Shown here piece by piece: positions 8,034 through 15,754 of a DNA stretch of 34,536 bases. The translations under genes were made by a program, and so were the position numbers. The notes below the pieces were generated by a model that saw only the letters and a program-made list of their open reading frames with translations, was not told the DNA's origin and did no database searches. The stretch is taken from contig JAJDYE010000034.1 in NCBI GenBank assembly GCA_022822905.1, forward strand, positions 1 to 34,536, given 5' to 3'. Origin of the DNA: Acidimicrobiia bacterium (GTDB lineage: Bacteria; Actinomycetota; Acidimicrobiia; Acidimicrobiales; Bin134). Positions within the stretch are counted from its first letter, which is position 1. The number at the start of each line of letters is the position of its first letter.

Positions 8034-10565
8034 ATGGCTGAGGTCCCCGAAAAGGCCAAGTGCGTGGTCATCGGCGCGGGAATCGTGGGCAACTGCCTGG
8101 TTGGACACCTCACCAAGCTGGGCTGGACCGACCTGGTGCTGCTGGACAAGGGCCCATTGCCCAACCCCGGAGGATCCACCGGCCACGCTTCCAACTTCAT
8201 TTTCCCGGTGGACCACAACAAGGAGATGTGCCTGCTGGGGGAGCAGAGCGCCAACCAATACCGAGACCTGGGGCTGTCGGTTGACTCCGGGGGCATCGAG
8301 GTGGCCCGCACCCAAGAGCGCGTCGACGAGCTCAAGCGGCGCATGACCTCGGCCACCGCCTGGGGCATCGAGGCCCACCTGCTGACCCCCGAAGAGGTCA
8401 AGGAGCTGGTGCCGTTCGTGAACACCGACATCGTGTTGGAGGGCTTCTACTGCCCCACGGTCTCGGTGGTCGACTCGCTGGAGACCGGCACCCAGATGCG
8501 CAATGTTGCGGTGAACGGCGGCTGCCATGTGGCGGCCAACACCGAGGTGCTCGACATCATCACCGAAGACGGTCCCAATCCCGGCGACCGCACCGTCAAG
8601 GCGGTGGTCACCGACAAGGGCACCATCGAGACCGAGTACGTGGTGATTGCCTGCGGCGTGTGGTCGAACCGGGTGGCCAATATGGCCGACGCCTACATCC
8701 CGCTGGTTCCCGCCGTGCATCAGATGGCCGACGTCGGCCCCCTCGACATTCTGGCCGAGACCAACAATGAGATCGGCTACCCCATCGTGCGGGACATGGA
8801 CACCTTCTGCTACGAGCGCCAGTCGGCCGGCTCCATGGAGGTGGGGTCGTACGCCCACCGGCCCATCTTCCACCACCCCGACGACATCCCCTCCAACGAA
8901 GAGGCCGCGCTCTCGCCTACTGAGATGCCGTTCACCCCCGATGACTTCGACCTCCAGATGGAGCAGGCCATCGACCTCATGGACATGCTGGGCGACGCCG
9001 AGATCAAGTACGCCATCAACGGGCTGCTGTCGCTCACCCCCGACGCCATGCCGTGTTTGGGGGAGCTGCCTGAGGTCCGCAACCTATGGTCAGCCGCGGC
9101 CATCTGGGTCAAGGAGGGGCCGGGCATGGCCCAGGTGGTGGCCGAGTGGATGACCTTCGGCTATCCCCGGGTGATCGACGTCCACGGCGCGGACGTGTCC
9201 CGCTTCTATCCCGAGGAGCGGGGCGACGACCACATCTGGGCCCGATCGGCGGAGCATTTCAACAAGACCTACGGCATCGTCCACCCCCAAGAGCAGTGGG
9301 AGAGCCGCCGCAACCTGCGGGTCAGCCCCTACTTCTCCCGCCAGCAGGAGCTGAGCGCCGAGTTCTTCCAGGCCCGCACCTGGGAGCGGCCCCAGTGGTT
9401 CGAGTCGAACGCCGATCTGGTGGATCGCTATGAGGTGGAGGGCCGGGAGGTGGAGTGGGACGCCCGGTGGTGGAGCCCGATCACCGTGGCCGAGCACCTC
9501 AACCTGCGGGAGAACTGCGGGATGGTCGACCTCAGCGCCTTCCAGATCTTCGAGCTGGCCGGGCCGGGCGCCGTGGCCTACGCCGACTACCTGGCCGTGA
9601 ACAAAGTGGACGTGCCGGTTGGCCGCTCCATCTACACCCCGTGGCTGACCCCCGACGGCGGATTCCACTCCGACCTGACCATGATGCGGATGGGCGACGA
9701 GCGAGTGCGCATCGTGACCGGCGTGTTCGACGGCGGCCGCGACGAGTTCTGGACCCGCCGTCACCTGCCCACCGACGGCTCGGTGAGCTTCGCCAACATC
9801 ACCGACCAGATCACCACCCTCGGGGTGTGGGGGCCCAACGCCCCCCACGTGATCGGCGCGCTGACCAGCCAAGACCTCAGCCAGGCCGGGTCGCCCTACG
9901 GCTCGCTGGTGGACGTGGAACTGAACTGCGGGGGCCGCACCATTGATGCCACGCTGTTCCGCATCTCCTATGTGGGCGACACCGGCTGGGAGATCTACGC
10001 CGCCTGGGACGACGGCCCGGTGCTGTGGGACACCCTCATGGCGGTGGGCGCCGACTTCGGGCTGCGCCCCACCGGTGGCGGTGTGTACGGCACCTCTGGC
10101 CGCCTGGAGAAGGGCTACCGGCTGATGGGGGCCGAGCTGGAGAGCGAGTACAACCCGCTGGAGGCCGGCCTGGCCCGGCCCAAGGTGAAGGCCGCCCCGT
10201 TCATCGGCAAAGAGCCGTACTTGGCCGCCCGGGAGGCCGGTGACCCCGAGGTGTCGATGTGCGTGCTCACGGTGGAGGATCTGACCGACAGCCAGGGTCG
10301 CAAGCGCTACATGCAGGGGGGCAACGAGCCGATCTTGACCCAGGACGGCCAGCGGATCACCGACTCCCACGGGCGGGTGTCGCGGGTGACTACCGCGGGG
10401 CCGGGCCCGTCGGTGGACAAGCACCTGCTGATGGCCTATCTGCCCGCCGAGCTGGCCCATCCGGGCACCGACCTCCAGGTGATGTACATGAACGAGCTGT
10501 TCCCGGTGAAGGTGGCCAGCACCGGCGCGGTGTTCGACCCCGAAGACACCCGTTTGAGGGGCTGA
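8034..10565 (+). CDS. Dimethylglycine/sarcosine dehydrogenase-like FAD oxidoreductase with GcvT domain
   Basis: An 843-residue protein with GGAGG 6 bp before the ATG. The N-terminus CVVIGAGIVGNC holds the Rossmann GxGxxG (residues 14-19). GGSTGHASN places His51 where DMGDH-family enzymes bind FAD covalently (usual form T-x-W-H-A-A-G). The first ~420 residues form the DAO-type oxidoreductase, followed by a linker (NLRVSPYFSRQQELSAEFF) and a C-terminal aminomethyltransferase (GcvT) domain (RENCGMVDLSAFQIFELAGPGA... YVGDTGWEIYA... GYRLMGAELESEYNPLEAGL). Such enzymes oxidatively demethylate dimethylglycine or sarcosine and pass the C1 unit to tetrahydrofolate. Electrons would go to the ETF encoded next. 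The exact substrate cannot be read from the sequence. Confidence 0.85.
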   Translation: MAEVPEKAKCVVIGAGIVGNCLVGHLTKLGWTDLVLLDKGPLPNPGGSTGHASNFIFPVDHNKEMCLLGEQSANQYRDLGLSVDSGGIEVARTQERVDELKRRMTSATAWGIEAHLLTPEEVKELVPFVNTDIVLEGFYCPTVSVVDSLETGTQMRNVAVNGGCHVAANTEVLDIITEDGPNPGDRTVKAVVTDKGTIETEYVVIACGVWSNRVANMADAYIPLVPAVHQMADVGPLDILAETNNEIGYPIVRDMDTFCYERQSAGSMEVGSYAHRPIFHHPDDIPSNEEAALSPTEMPFTPDDFDLQMEQAIDLMDMLGDAEIKYAINGLLSLTPDAMPCLGELPEVRNLWSAAAIWVKEGPGMAQVVAEWMTFGYPRVIDVHGADVSRFYPEERGDDHIWARSAEHFNKTYGIVHPQEQWESRRNLRVSPYFSRQQELSAEFFQARTWERPQWFESNADLVDRYEVEGREVEWDARWWSPITVAEHLNLRENCGMVDLSAFQIFELAGPGAVAYADYLAVNKVDVPVGRSIYTPWLTPDGGFHSDLTMMRMGDERVRIVTGVFDGGRDEFWTRRHLPTDGSVSFANITDQITTLGVWGPNAPHVIGALTSQDLSQAGSPYGSLVDVELNCGGRTIDATLFRISYVGDTGWEIYAAWDDGPVLWDTLMAVGADFGLRPTGGGVYGTSGRLEKGYRLMGAELESEYNPLEAGLARPKVKAAPFIGKEPYLAAREAGDPEVSMCVLTVEDLTDSQGRKRYMQGGNEPILTQDGQRITDSHGRVSRVTTAGPGPSVDKHLLMAYLPAELAHPGTDLQVMYMNELFPVKVASTGAVFDPEDTRLRG

Positions 10566-10580
10566 GGAAGCGAATTGGCC

Positions 10581-11357
10581 ATGAGGATCTTGTGCTGCGT
10601 CAAGCGAGTGCCGGCCCCGGGGGCCAAGATCAACGTGACCGACGATGGGCTGGCTGTGGACGCCTCCCATCTGGGCTTTGCCACCAGCCCCCATGAGGAG
10701 TGCGGGGTGGAGGAAGCGGTGCAGATCACCGAGCGCCACGGCGGCGAGGTGACCGTGCTGACGCTGGGACCGCCCGAGGCGGCCGATCAGCTTCGCTATG
10801 CGGCGTCGGTGGGGGCCCATCACGGTGTGCTGGTGGCCACCGACGGCTCGGCTTGGGACCCACAACGCACCGCAGTTGCGCTCACCGACGCCATCCGGGG
10901 CTTGGAGGCGGCTGACGGCCCCTTCGACCTGTTGGTGTTCGGCAACGAGTCGGCCGACTCCGGGGGCTTCCAGGTGGGCGTGCGGGTGGCCTATGCCCTG
11001 GGCCGACCCATCGTCAACGGCATCAAGGGCATTGAAGTGGATACCGAGGCCGGAGGCGGCGTGGTTCGGGCCCGACGGGAGATCGACGGCGGCTTCGAGG
11101 TGTACGAGCTGCCCATGCCGGCCGCGGTCGGGGTCAAAGAGGGCATCAACCTGCCCCGGTACCCCACCATGCGAGGTCGGCTGGCGTCCAAGAAGCTGGA
11201 GATTGCCGAGCAGGCCTCCGACGCCGAACCTGGCGGGCAGTCGCTGGTGCGATTGCACCGGCCGAGGGAGACGGTCACCGAGACGGTGATCCTGGGGAAT
11301 AGCCCCGAGGCGGCTCCGGCTGTGGTGGACGTGTTGGAAGAACTGGGAGTGGTGTGA
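10581..11357 (+). CDS. etfB: Electron transfer flavoprotein beta subunit
   Basis: A 258-residue protein from the ATG at 10581 (MRILCCVKRVPAPGAKINV), with GAGGAAG about 10 bp upstream; a TTG at 10575 is a less likely start. The N-terminal CVKRVP and the SPHEECGVEEAVQI segment (the EtfB N-P-x-(D/E)-E nucleotide region), then VTVLTLGP, ESADSGGFQVGVRVAYALG and LPRYPTMRGRLASKK, are EtfB signatures. It forms a heterodimer with EtfA, binds AMP and accepts electrons from the preceding dehydrogenase. It starts 15 bp after that gene and overlaps etfA by 1 bp, so the three genes are one operon. Confidence 0.88.
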   Translation: MRILCCVKRVPAPGAKINVTDDGLAVDASHLGFATSPHEECGVEEAVQITERHGGEVTVLTLGPPEAADQLRYAASVGAHHGVLVATDGSAWDPQRTAVALTDAIRGLEAADGPFDLLVFGNESADSGGFQVGVRVAYALGRPIVNGIKGIEVDTEAGGGVVRARREIDGGFEVYELPMPAAVGVKEGINLPRYPTMRGRLASKKLEIAEQASDAEPGGQSLVRLHRPRETVTETVILGNSPEAAPAVVDVLEELGVV

Positions 11358-12334
11358 TGCTGCTCGTGGTGTTGGAGCACGACCGGGGTGCCATGGACGA
11401 GGCCGCCCGGGAGGCGCTGACCTTCGGGCGGGGGCTGGCCGCCCAGATGGGTGCGCCGCTGCATGCCGCGCTGATCGGTGCCGACGACGCTGAACTGGTG
11501 TCGGAAGCTGGCGCCTTCGGTGCCGAGGCGGTGTACACCGCCGTCCACGAGGTGCTGGCGGACTTCGGTCCCGAGGCCTGGGGCGAGGCTGCATCTGAAA
11601 TGGTTCGACAACTCAATCCGGCGGCGGTGCTGGCCGGGGGCAGTGAGCGGGGCAACGAAGTCATGGCCCAGATTGCCGCCCGACTCGATCTGCCCATGGT
11701 GGCCAACTGCCTCGAAGTAAACCCCAACGGCGGGGCGGGGGAGTGGAATATCACTCGCCAGCAATGGGGCGGTTCGCTGCTGGAGGATGCCTGCCTGGTC
11801 TCCGAGCGGCCCCTGCTGACCAGCGGACTGCACACGCTGGCCGCAGAGCGTGCCGAGGCGGCGGTTGAACCTGTCACCCAGGCGGTAGAAGTCGACCTGG
11901 ACCCCTCCCTGGCCCGCACCGTGGTTAAAGACCGGGTGGTGCTGGAAGCCGGGGTCACCCTGTCGACCGCTCCGGTGGTGATCGGCGGCGGCCGGGGGGT
12001 GGGATCGCCCGAGGCGTTCGCCCCGCTGGAGGAGCTAGCGGCCATGCTGGGCGGCCGGGTGGGTTGCAGCCGGGCGGTGACCAACAACGGCTGGCGACCC
12101 CACTCCGATCAGGTGGGCCAGACCGGCACCCGCATCACCCCCGAGATCTACATCGCCTCGGGCATCTCCGGGGCCATCCAGCACTGGGTGGGAGCCAAGG
12201 CCAGCAAGCACATCCTGGCCATCAACATCGACCCCGAGGCCAACATGGTGGTCAAGGCCGATTGGGCCGTCATCGCCGACCTCCACGAGGTCATCCCCGC
12301 CATCACCGAGGAGATCAAACGCCGCCGCGCCTGA
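11357..12334 (+). CDS. etfA: Electron transfer flavoprotein alpha subunit
   Basis: A 325-residue protein from the ATG at 11357, which shares one base with the etfB stop (TGATG). A GTG one codon earlier is also possible. The C-terminal FAD-binding region is clear: VGCSRAVTNNGWRPHSDQVG, then QTGTRITPEIYIASGISGAI and KHILAINIDPEANMVVKADW, matching the EtfA G-Q-T-G...Y-I-A-x-G-I-S-G-A-I-Q-H motif. With EtfB it carries electrons from the DMGDH-like enzyme to the quinone pool through ETF-QO, which is not encoded in the window. It is the last gene of the operon. Confidence 0.9.
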   Translation: MLLVVLEHDRGAMDEAAREALTFGRGLAAQMGAPLHAALIGADDAELVSEAGAFGAEAVYTAVHEVLADFGPEAWGEAASEMVRQLNPAAVLAGGSERGNEVMAQIAARLDLPMVANCLEVNPNGGAGEWNITRQQWGGSLLEDACLVSERPLLTSGLHTLAAERAEAAVEPVTQAVEVDLDPSLARTVVKDRVVLEAGVTLSTAPVVIGGGRGVGSPEAFAPLEELAAMLGGRVGCSRAVTNNGWRPHSDQVGQTGTRITPEIYIASGISGAIQHWVGAKASKHILAINIDPEANMVVKADWAVIADLHEVIPAITEEIKRRRA

Positions 12335-12343
12335 CATTGGCAT

Positions 12344-12374
12344 GGCTCAGCAGCCCTTGTAGTGGAGGGGTGGC
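12344..12374. repeat. Stray copy of the rtcB 3' end flanking VapBC (left copy)
   Basis: The 13 bp CAGCCCTTGTAGT at 12351-12363 and the surrounding bases match the end of rtcB at about 13152-13181 with a few changes. On the minus strand this copy reads HYKGC-stop, against NYKGC-stop in rtcB. It directly follows the vapC stop, so the toxin-antitoxin module is bracketed by two direct copies of the rtcB terminus. Confidence 0.5.
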
Positions 12375-12803
12375 TCACACGTCTGCGATTGCTAGCCCTT
12401 CCAGCTCTGCTGCTTCTGACAGGCGGCGGTCCAAGCACATGAACGACAGCGACCCTCCGTCTAGCTGTTCGTTGACTATCAAGGCCGCACCGAGCTGTCC
12501 GGCATCAGCGGCCCTCAGGGGGTGACGGGCCAGCAGCAAGCTGGCACGCGACCTCACAGCCAGGATCTCGGTGACCTCATCCCAAGTGTCGGCAAAGAAG
12601 TCCAACCGCTCAAGAACCTGTCGCCGGTCCCGACGCGACAGCGCTCCCTCCCGGGTCCGACGCTCGATGGCACTGGCGATCTCTACACGCGTCCACGCCC
12701 AGGTCACGATGGCGCCGTCGTCGGCCAACCAGGATCGGGTCAGATCGGTGCCCGGTTCCGAGACGATCAGAGGGACAAGCGCTGACGCGTCCCAGTACCT
12801 CAC
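12375..12803 (-). CDS. vapC: VapC-like PIN-domain toxin
   Basis: A 142-residue PIN-domain protein: MRYWDASALVPLIVSEPGTD with the first acidic residue (Asp5), RVEIASAIERR with the central Glu, and HPLRAADAGQLGAA...FMCLDRRLSEAAELEGL with the later acidic pair. These Mg-binding residues make VapC toxins RNases that cut tRNA or rRNA. It overlaps the antitoxin gene by 4 bp (ATGA), the usual VapBC arrangement. The length and all motifs look intact. Confidence 0.88.
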   Translation of the reverse strand: MRYWDASALVPLIVSEPGTDLTRSWLADDGAIVTWAWTRVEIASAIERRTREGALSRRDRRQVLERLDFFADTWDEVTEILAVRSRASLLLARHPLRAADAGQLGAALIVNEQLDGGSLSFMCLDRRLSEAAELEGLAIADV

Positions 12804-13078
12804 AGGCGGTCGGCGCGGTCTAGATCCAGGGCCTCGGAGATGCTGGTTTGCAGCTCTAGAGGCGGCTCTTGCAGGATCGCGGCCGAATCTCCTTGGCCCG
12901 GGCGCAGAACCCCCGCGCTGATCAGCCTCTCTCTATGGCTGTCGCCGACAATGGCCGGAGGGACCAGCCGGGCGATGGGATTCCCTCTGTCAAGAACCTG
13001 GATCTCGCCGCCGCGGCGCACCTCGCGAAGGTAGCGGGAGAGATTTGCTTTCAGATCAGACACCGACACCGAACCCAT
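12800..13078 (-). CDS. vapB: VapB-like antitoxin, Phd/YefM family
   Basis: A 92-residue protein beginning MGSVSVSDLKANLSRYLREVRRGGEIQVLDRGNPIARLVP, the Phd/YefM DNA-binding fold. The following RERLISAGVLRPGQGDSAAIL is typical of actinobacterial VapB tails that wrap the toxin. It precedes and overlaps vapC. An ATG only 6 bp after a good -10 hexamer suggests a leaderless transcript. A 7-bp inverted repeat over the promoter is a likely autoregulatory operator. Confidence 0.87.
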   Translation of the reverse strand: MGSVSVSDLKANLSRYLREVRRGGEIQVLDRGNPIARLVPPAIVGDSHRERLISAGVLRPGQGDSAAILQEPPLELQTSISEALDLDRADRL

Positions 13079-13084
13079 ATGACC

Positions 13085-13113
13085 AATCTAGTCATATTGA
13101 AAAGACTAGACAA
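13085..13113 (-). promoter_or_regulatory. vapBC promoter with overlapping inverted repeat
   Basis: On the minus strand TTGTCT (13108-13113) and TAGATT (13085-13090) are separated by 17 bp, a good sigma-70 promoter. The vapB ATG starts 6 bp after the -10, so transcription probably begins at the start codon. The arms TCTAGTC (13087-13093) and GACTAGA (13104-13110) form a perfect inverted repeat between and over the two hexamers, the expected place for VapBC binding. Confidence 0.6.
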
Positions 13114-13151
13114 GACATATTTCAGGGCCTGTTTGAGCTTCGTGTCGTTGG

Positions 13152-13181
13152 CGCTCAACAGCCCTTGTAGTTGAGGATGGC
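13152..13181. repeat. rtcB 3' end flanking VapBC (right copy)
   Basis: This is the true end of rtcB, encoding NYKGC-stop on the minus strand. The core CAGCCCTTGTAGT (13159-13171) is identical to 12351-12363, with partial matches on both sides. Together the copies bracket vapBC. Confidence 0.5.
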
Positions 13182-13559
13182 GGTCAGGCGGTGATCGATG
13201 GCAACCAAGTCTCGCTGGGCTTCCATCACCGCGGCGATGGAGCGGTAGGCGCCGGGGGCCTCGTCGGTCAGCTTGGCGGCCTGGTGGGCCTGCCAGGTTC
13301 GCCCCTCCATCAGCTCGGTGAGCTGCTCGGGGGTGATCTCCTGCTTGGCTCGGGTGCGGCTCATCAGCCGGCCCGCGCCGTGCGACGCCGAGCAGTACGA
13401 CTCCGCGCATCCCCGCCCCGACACGATGTAGGTGTCGTCGCCCATGCTGCCGGGGATGACCCCCCGGTCGCCCTGGCGGGCCCGGATGGCCCCCTTGCGG
13501 GTCACCCACACCACCGCCCCGCCGTGGGTCTCCTTCTCGGCATAGTTGTGGTGGCAGTC

Positions 13560-13596
13560 GACGGTATCGACCGGGGTGAAGTCCAGCCCGGTGACC
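13560..13596. repeat. 37-bp direct repeat in rtcB, copy 1
   Basis: Bases 13560-13596 are identical to 13633-13669. On the minus strand both encode VTGLDFTPVDTV of RtcB. The copies are 73 bp apart, start to start, and are separated by 36 bp unrelated to rtcB. Confidence 0.9.
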
Positions 13597-13632
13597 CGGA
13601 TGTGCCCCATTGAGACTCCCGAGGGCCCCAAT
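13597..13632 (+). other. 36-bp rpoB-like insert inside rtcB
   Basis: Read on the plus strand the insert is exactly 12 codons, RMCPIETPEGPN. This is the near-invariant segment of the RNA polymerase beta subunit (usual context GRMCPIETPEGPNIGLI). The flanking sequence on both sides is rtcB, so only this short piece is foreign. It lies antisense to rtcB. Confidence 0.75.
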
Positions 13633-13669
13633 GACGGTATCGACCGGGGTGAAGTCCAGCCCGGTGACC
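13633..13669. repeat. 37-bp direct repeat in rtcB, copy 2
   Basis: This is the second copy of the 37-bp segment, in the same orientation as 13560-13596 and without mismatches. Together with the 36-bp insert it adds 73 bp, which is not a multiple of three and shifts the rtcB frame. Confidence 0.9.
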
Positions 13670-14472
13670 GCTCGCAGTGCGCCCAGCACGGCGGCCGTCA
13701 TCAGTTTCCGGTTGGCCCGGGCGTAGTCCTGGGCCCACAGCATGTCGGCCACGTAGGCGTCGAACCCGTCGTCGCCCTCGATGAGGTAGGCCAGGTCGCG
13801 ATCCTCCAGCTCTCGGCCTGCTTTCTGGCAGGTTTTCTGCGCGGCCTTGATGTGCATGGTGGCCAAAGCGTTGCCCACGCCCCGCGACCCGGAATGCAGC
13901 ACCACCCACACGCCGTCGTCGGCATCGAGGCTCATCTCGATGAAGTGGTTGCCACCCCCCAGAGTGCCGAGCTGGATGCCCATCTTGGCCTTCACCTTGT
14001 TGTGCACCGCCGCTTTGTTGGGCAGTCTGCGGTCGCGCAGCCAGTCGCGGGCCGCCGTAGTGGCCTCCGGGTGGGCGCTGAACCCCGCGGGTACCGCGGC
14101 GGCCACCGCATCCAGCGCGCCGCTGAGGTCGTCGGGCAGTTGCGACGCGGTGTGCGGAGTTCGAACTGCGGTCATCCCGCAGCCCAAGTCCACCCCCACC
14201 GCGGCAGGAATGATGGCCGCCTCGGTGGGAATCACCGACCCAATGGTGGCCCCCATGCCCACATGGGCATCGGCCATCAAAGCCACCGGTCCCGACACCG
14301 CGGGGCTGCGGGCCGTCCGCTGGGCCTGCACCAGTGTCTCGGCTTCCGCGTCGAACGCCCAGCTCACCACGGAGCGACCCGCTCCCGCCTCCACCGTCAC
14401 CGGCCCATGCCCGCTCATCGCCTAATTCTCCTGGATCTCAGGGGCCTCAACCAGCGATTTTTTGCCCGCTGG

Positions 14473-15216
14473 TCAGGCGGTGAGCTGGGCGGCGAGGCGA
14501 TTGGCGGCGGCTGCTACGGCCAAGCCGTGGTCGTGGGCCAGGTCGGGGTCGGGGAAGCGGTAGGCGGGGCCCTGGATGTGGAGGGCAGCCAGCGGCAGGC
14601 CGTTCTCGCTGAGCACGGGGGCGGCCACCGAGTTCAGGTCTTCCACGAACTCCTCGTAAACCCAGGCGTATCCCAGGCTGCGCACTTGGGCGAGGCGATC
14701 ACGGATCGCATCGGGGTCCACCACTGTCCACTGGGTGCAGGCCTCAAGCGGTTGCGCAAGACACTTTTCCTGCTGGTCAACGGGGAGGTGGGCCAGCAAG
14801 ACCAGCCCCGAGGCCACGGCGTGCAGCGGGGAATACTCGCCGGTCCAGTCTCGGATTTGAATGTCGGAGGAGATGTGGGTCTGGTCTAGGTAGTAAGCCT
14901 GACCGCTGTCGATTATCGACAGGCCAGCCACCTCGTGCAGTGCGTCGGTCAACTCCAGCAGGTGGGGACGGGCGGCGGTGATGAGGTTGCGGGTGCCCGA
15001 CGCCGCTCCGGTGATGTCGATCAGCCCGTCGCCCAACTGGTACGCCCCCCCTACAGCGATTTGGGTCACGGCGTTCTCGGCTTCCAGCGCGGCCAGCAGC
15101 CGGGCCACAGTGCTCTTGGGCAAGCTCACTCGATCGGATAGATCGGTTACTCCGAGCGGTTCCTGCGACAGCGCCCGCAGCAGCATGAACGCTCGCTCCA
15201 CCGATTGCACCGCCAT
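14473..15216 (-). CDS. IclR-family transcriptional regulator
   Basis: A 247-residue protein from the ATG at 15216. Residues 1-60 (VQSVERAFMLLRALSQEPLGVTDLSDRVSLPKSTVARLLAALEAENAV) form the winged helix-turn-helix of IclR proteins. The C-terminal effector domain follows (HLLELTDALHEVAGLSIIDSGQAYYLDQ... YSPLHAVASGLVLLAHLP... RSLGYAWVYEEFVEDLNSVAAPVL). IclR proteins bind a small ligand and repress or activate nearby catabolic genes. A 17-bp inverted repeat 28 bp upstream of its start recurs before both metabolic blocks, so it is the best candidate regulator of methylated-amine use. The ligand is unknown, perhaps a betaine or its product. Confidence 0.88.
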   Translation of the reverse strand: MAVQSVERAFMLLRALSQEPLGVTDLSDRVSLPKSTVARLLAALEAENAVTQIAVGGAYQLGDGLIDITGAASGTRNLITAARPHLLELTDALHEVAGLSIIDSGQAYYLDQTHISSDIQIRDWTGEYSPLHAVASGLVLLAHLPVDQQEKCLAQPLEACTQWTVVDPDAIRDRLAQVRSLGYAWVYEEFVEDLNSVAAPVLSENGLPLAALHIQGPAYRFPDPDLAHDHGLAVAAAANRLAAQLTA

Positions 15217-15244
15217 GGCCTCACCCTACCCCGGTGCTGAAACA

Positions 15245-15261
15245 GTTCCACGATACGGAAC
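15245..15261. promoter_or_regulatory. Proposed IclR autoregulatory operator
   Basis: GTTCCACGATACGGAAC is a perfect GTTCC / GGAAC inverted repeat with a 7-bp centre. It overlaps a plausible minus-strand -10 (TATCGT), with a weak -35 (TCGACC) 16 bp further up, so binding would block iclR transcription. Unlike the other two loci there is no clear second box 18 bp away. Confidence 0.6.
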
Positions 15262-15281
15262 AGGAAATTCTGGTCGAGTTG

Positions 15282-15707
15282 CTAGTCGCGGTCCAGAGTC
15301 TCGATTCCGGGAGTGATCGTGTGGTAATCGGATGCGTCCTCGGCGTAGATCACCAGCTAGGTCGACAGCCCGGTGGGGGTGTCGAGAGTCCCGGCCCAGA
15401 TCTCAATGGTCTCTAGTTTCCGCTCCGACTCTCCCGGAGGCGGGGCCAATACCTTCCAGAACAGCGAGCTTCCGCACCGTCGGCAGAAGCCGTAGGCCAC
15501 ATCAGGCCATTCTTCGGGGTGGTACCACTCCAGCGTTTCGTCGGCGATCAGGCGAAGACGGTCTCGGTGGCAGTTGGTGGCTGCGGTGAAGTGCCCCGTC
15601 CAGCGCCGACACCGGTCGCAGTGGCAGTTCCACACCCCCCGGGCCGGCCCGTCGATCACATACCTCACAGCTCCGCACATACACCGCCCGCTCAATGTGT
15701 CACTCAT
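15282..15707 (-). pseudogene. GFA-family (glutathione-dependent formaldehyde-activating-like) protein with in-frame amber
   Basis: From the ATG at 15707 (MSDTLSGRCMCGAVRYVIDGP) the protein shows GFA zinc motifs: C-x-C (RCMCGAVRY), CHCDRCRRWTGHF and CRRCGSSLFW. Members bind zinc; some were linked to glutathione-formaldehyde adducts, while most are uncharacterised. A TAG at 15357-15359 stops it after AGTLDTPTGLST. The same frame continues LVIYAEDASDYHTITPG, which looks like the normal GFA C-terminus, to another TAG at 15282-15284. The original codon was perhaps CAG. The stop removes only about 25 residues, so the product may still fold. A formaldehyde role would suit the nearby demethylases, but that is inference. 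Confidence 0.7.
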
Positions 15708-15754
15708 GCGTGGCAAACTCTATTGGCCTAAGAGGGTGGAGGGGGTTGCCCAAT

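Larger units (their letters stand above)
13155..14418 (-). pseudogene. rtcB: RtcB-type RNA-splicing ligase, interrupted by a 73-bp insertion
   Basis: All RtcB motifs are present but in two frames. The first frame (from the ATG at 14418) has AHVGMGATIGSVIPT, GVDLGCGMTAVRT, then GTLGGGNHFIEMS and VLHSGSRGVGN. The second frame has DCHHNYAEKE, TRKGAIRAR, PGSMGDDTYIVSGRG, SASHGAGR (the His that carries GMP) and a final NYKGC. RtcB joins RNA ends with 2',3'-cyclic phosphate in tRNA repair. The frame changes at a 73-bp insertion made of a repeated 37-bp segment and 36 bp of foreign sequence. Removing it restores one protein of about 400 residues. The gene is broken as written; an assembly error remains possible. 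Confidence 0.85.

Noticed and set aside
7938..8876. N-terminal extension of the reductase frame
   Set aside because: It runs antisense through the dehydrogenase gene and crosses the shared promoter; the MetF family begins near 7937.
9090..11594. Long minus-strand frame of 834 codons opposite the dehydrogenase and etf genes
   Set aside because: It mirrors strong plus-strand genes in GC-rich DNA, is rich in His/Gly/Arg/Gln and has no domain or ribosome-binding site.
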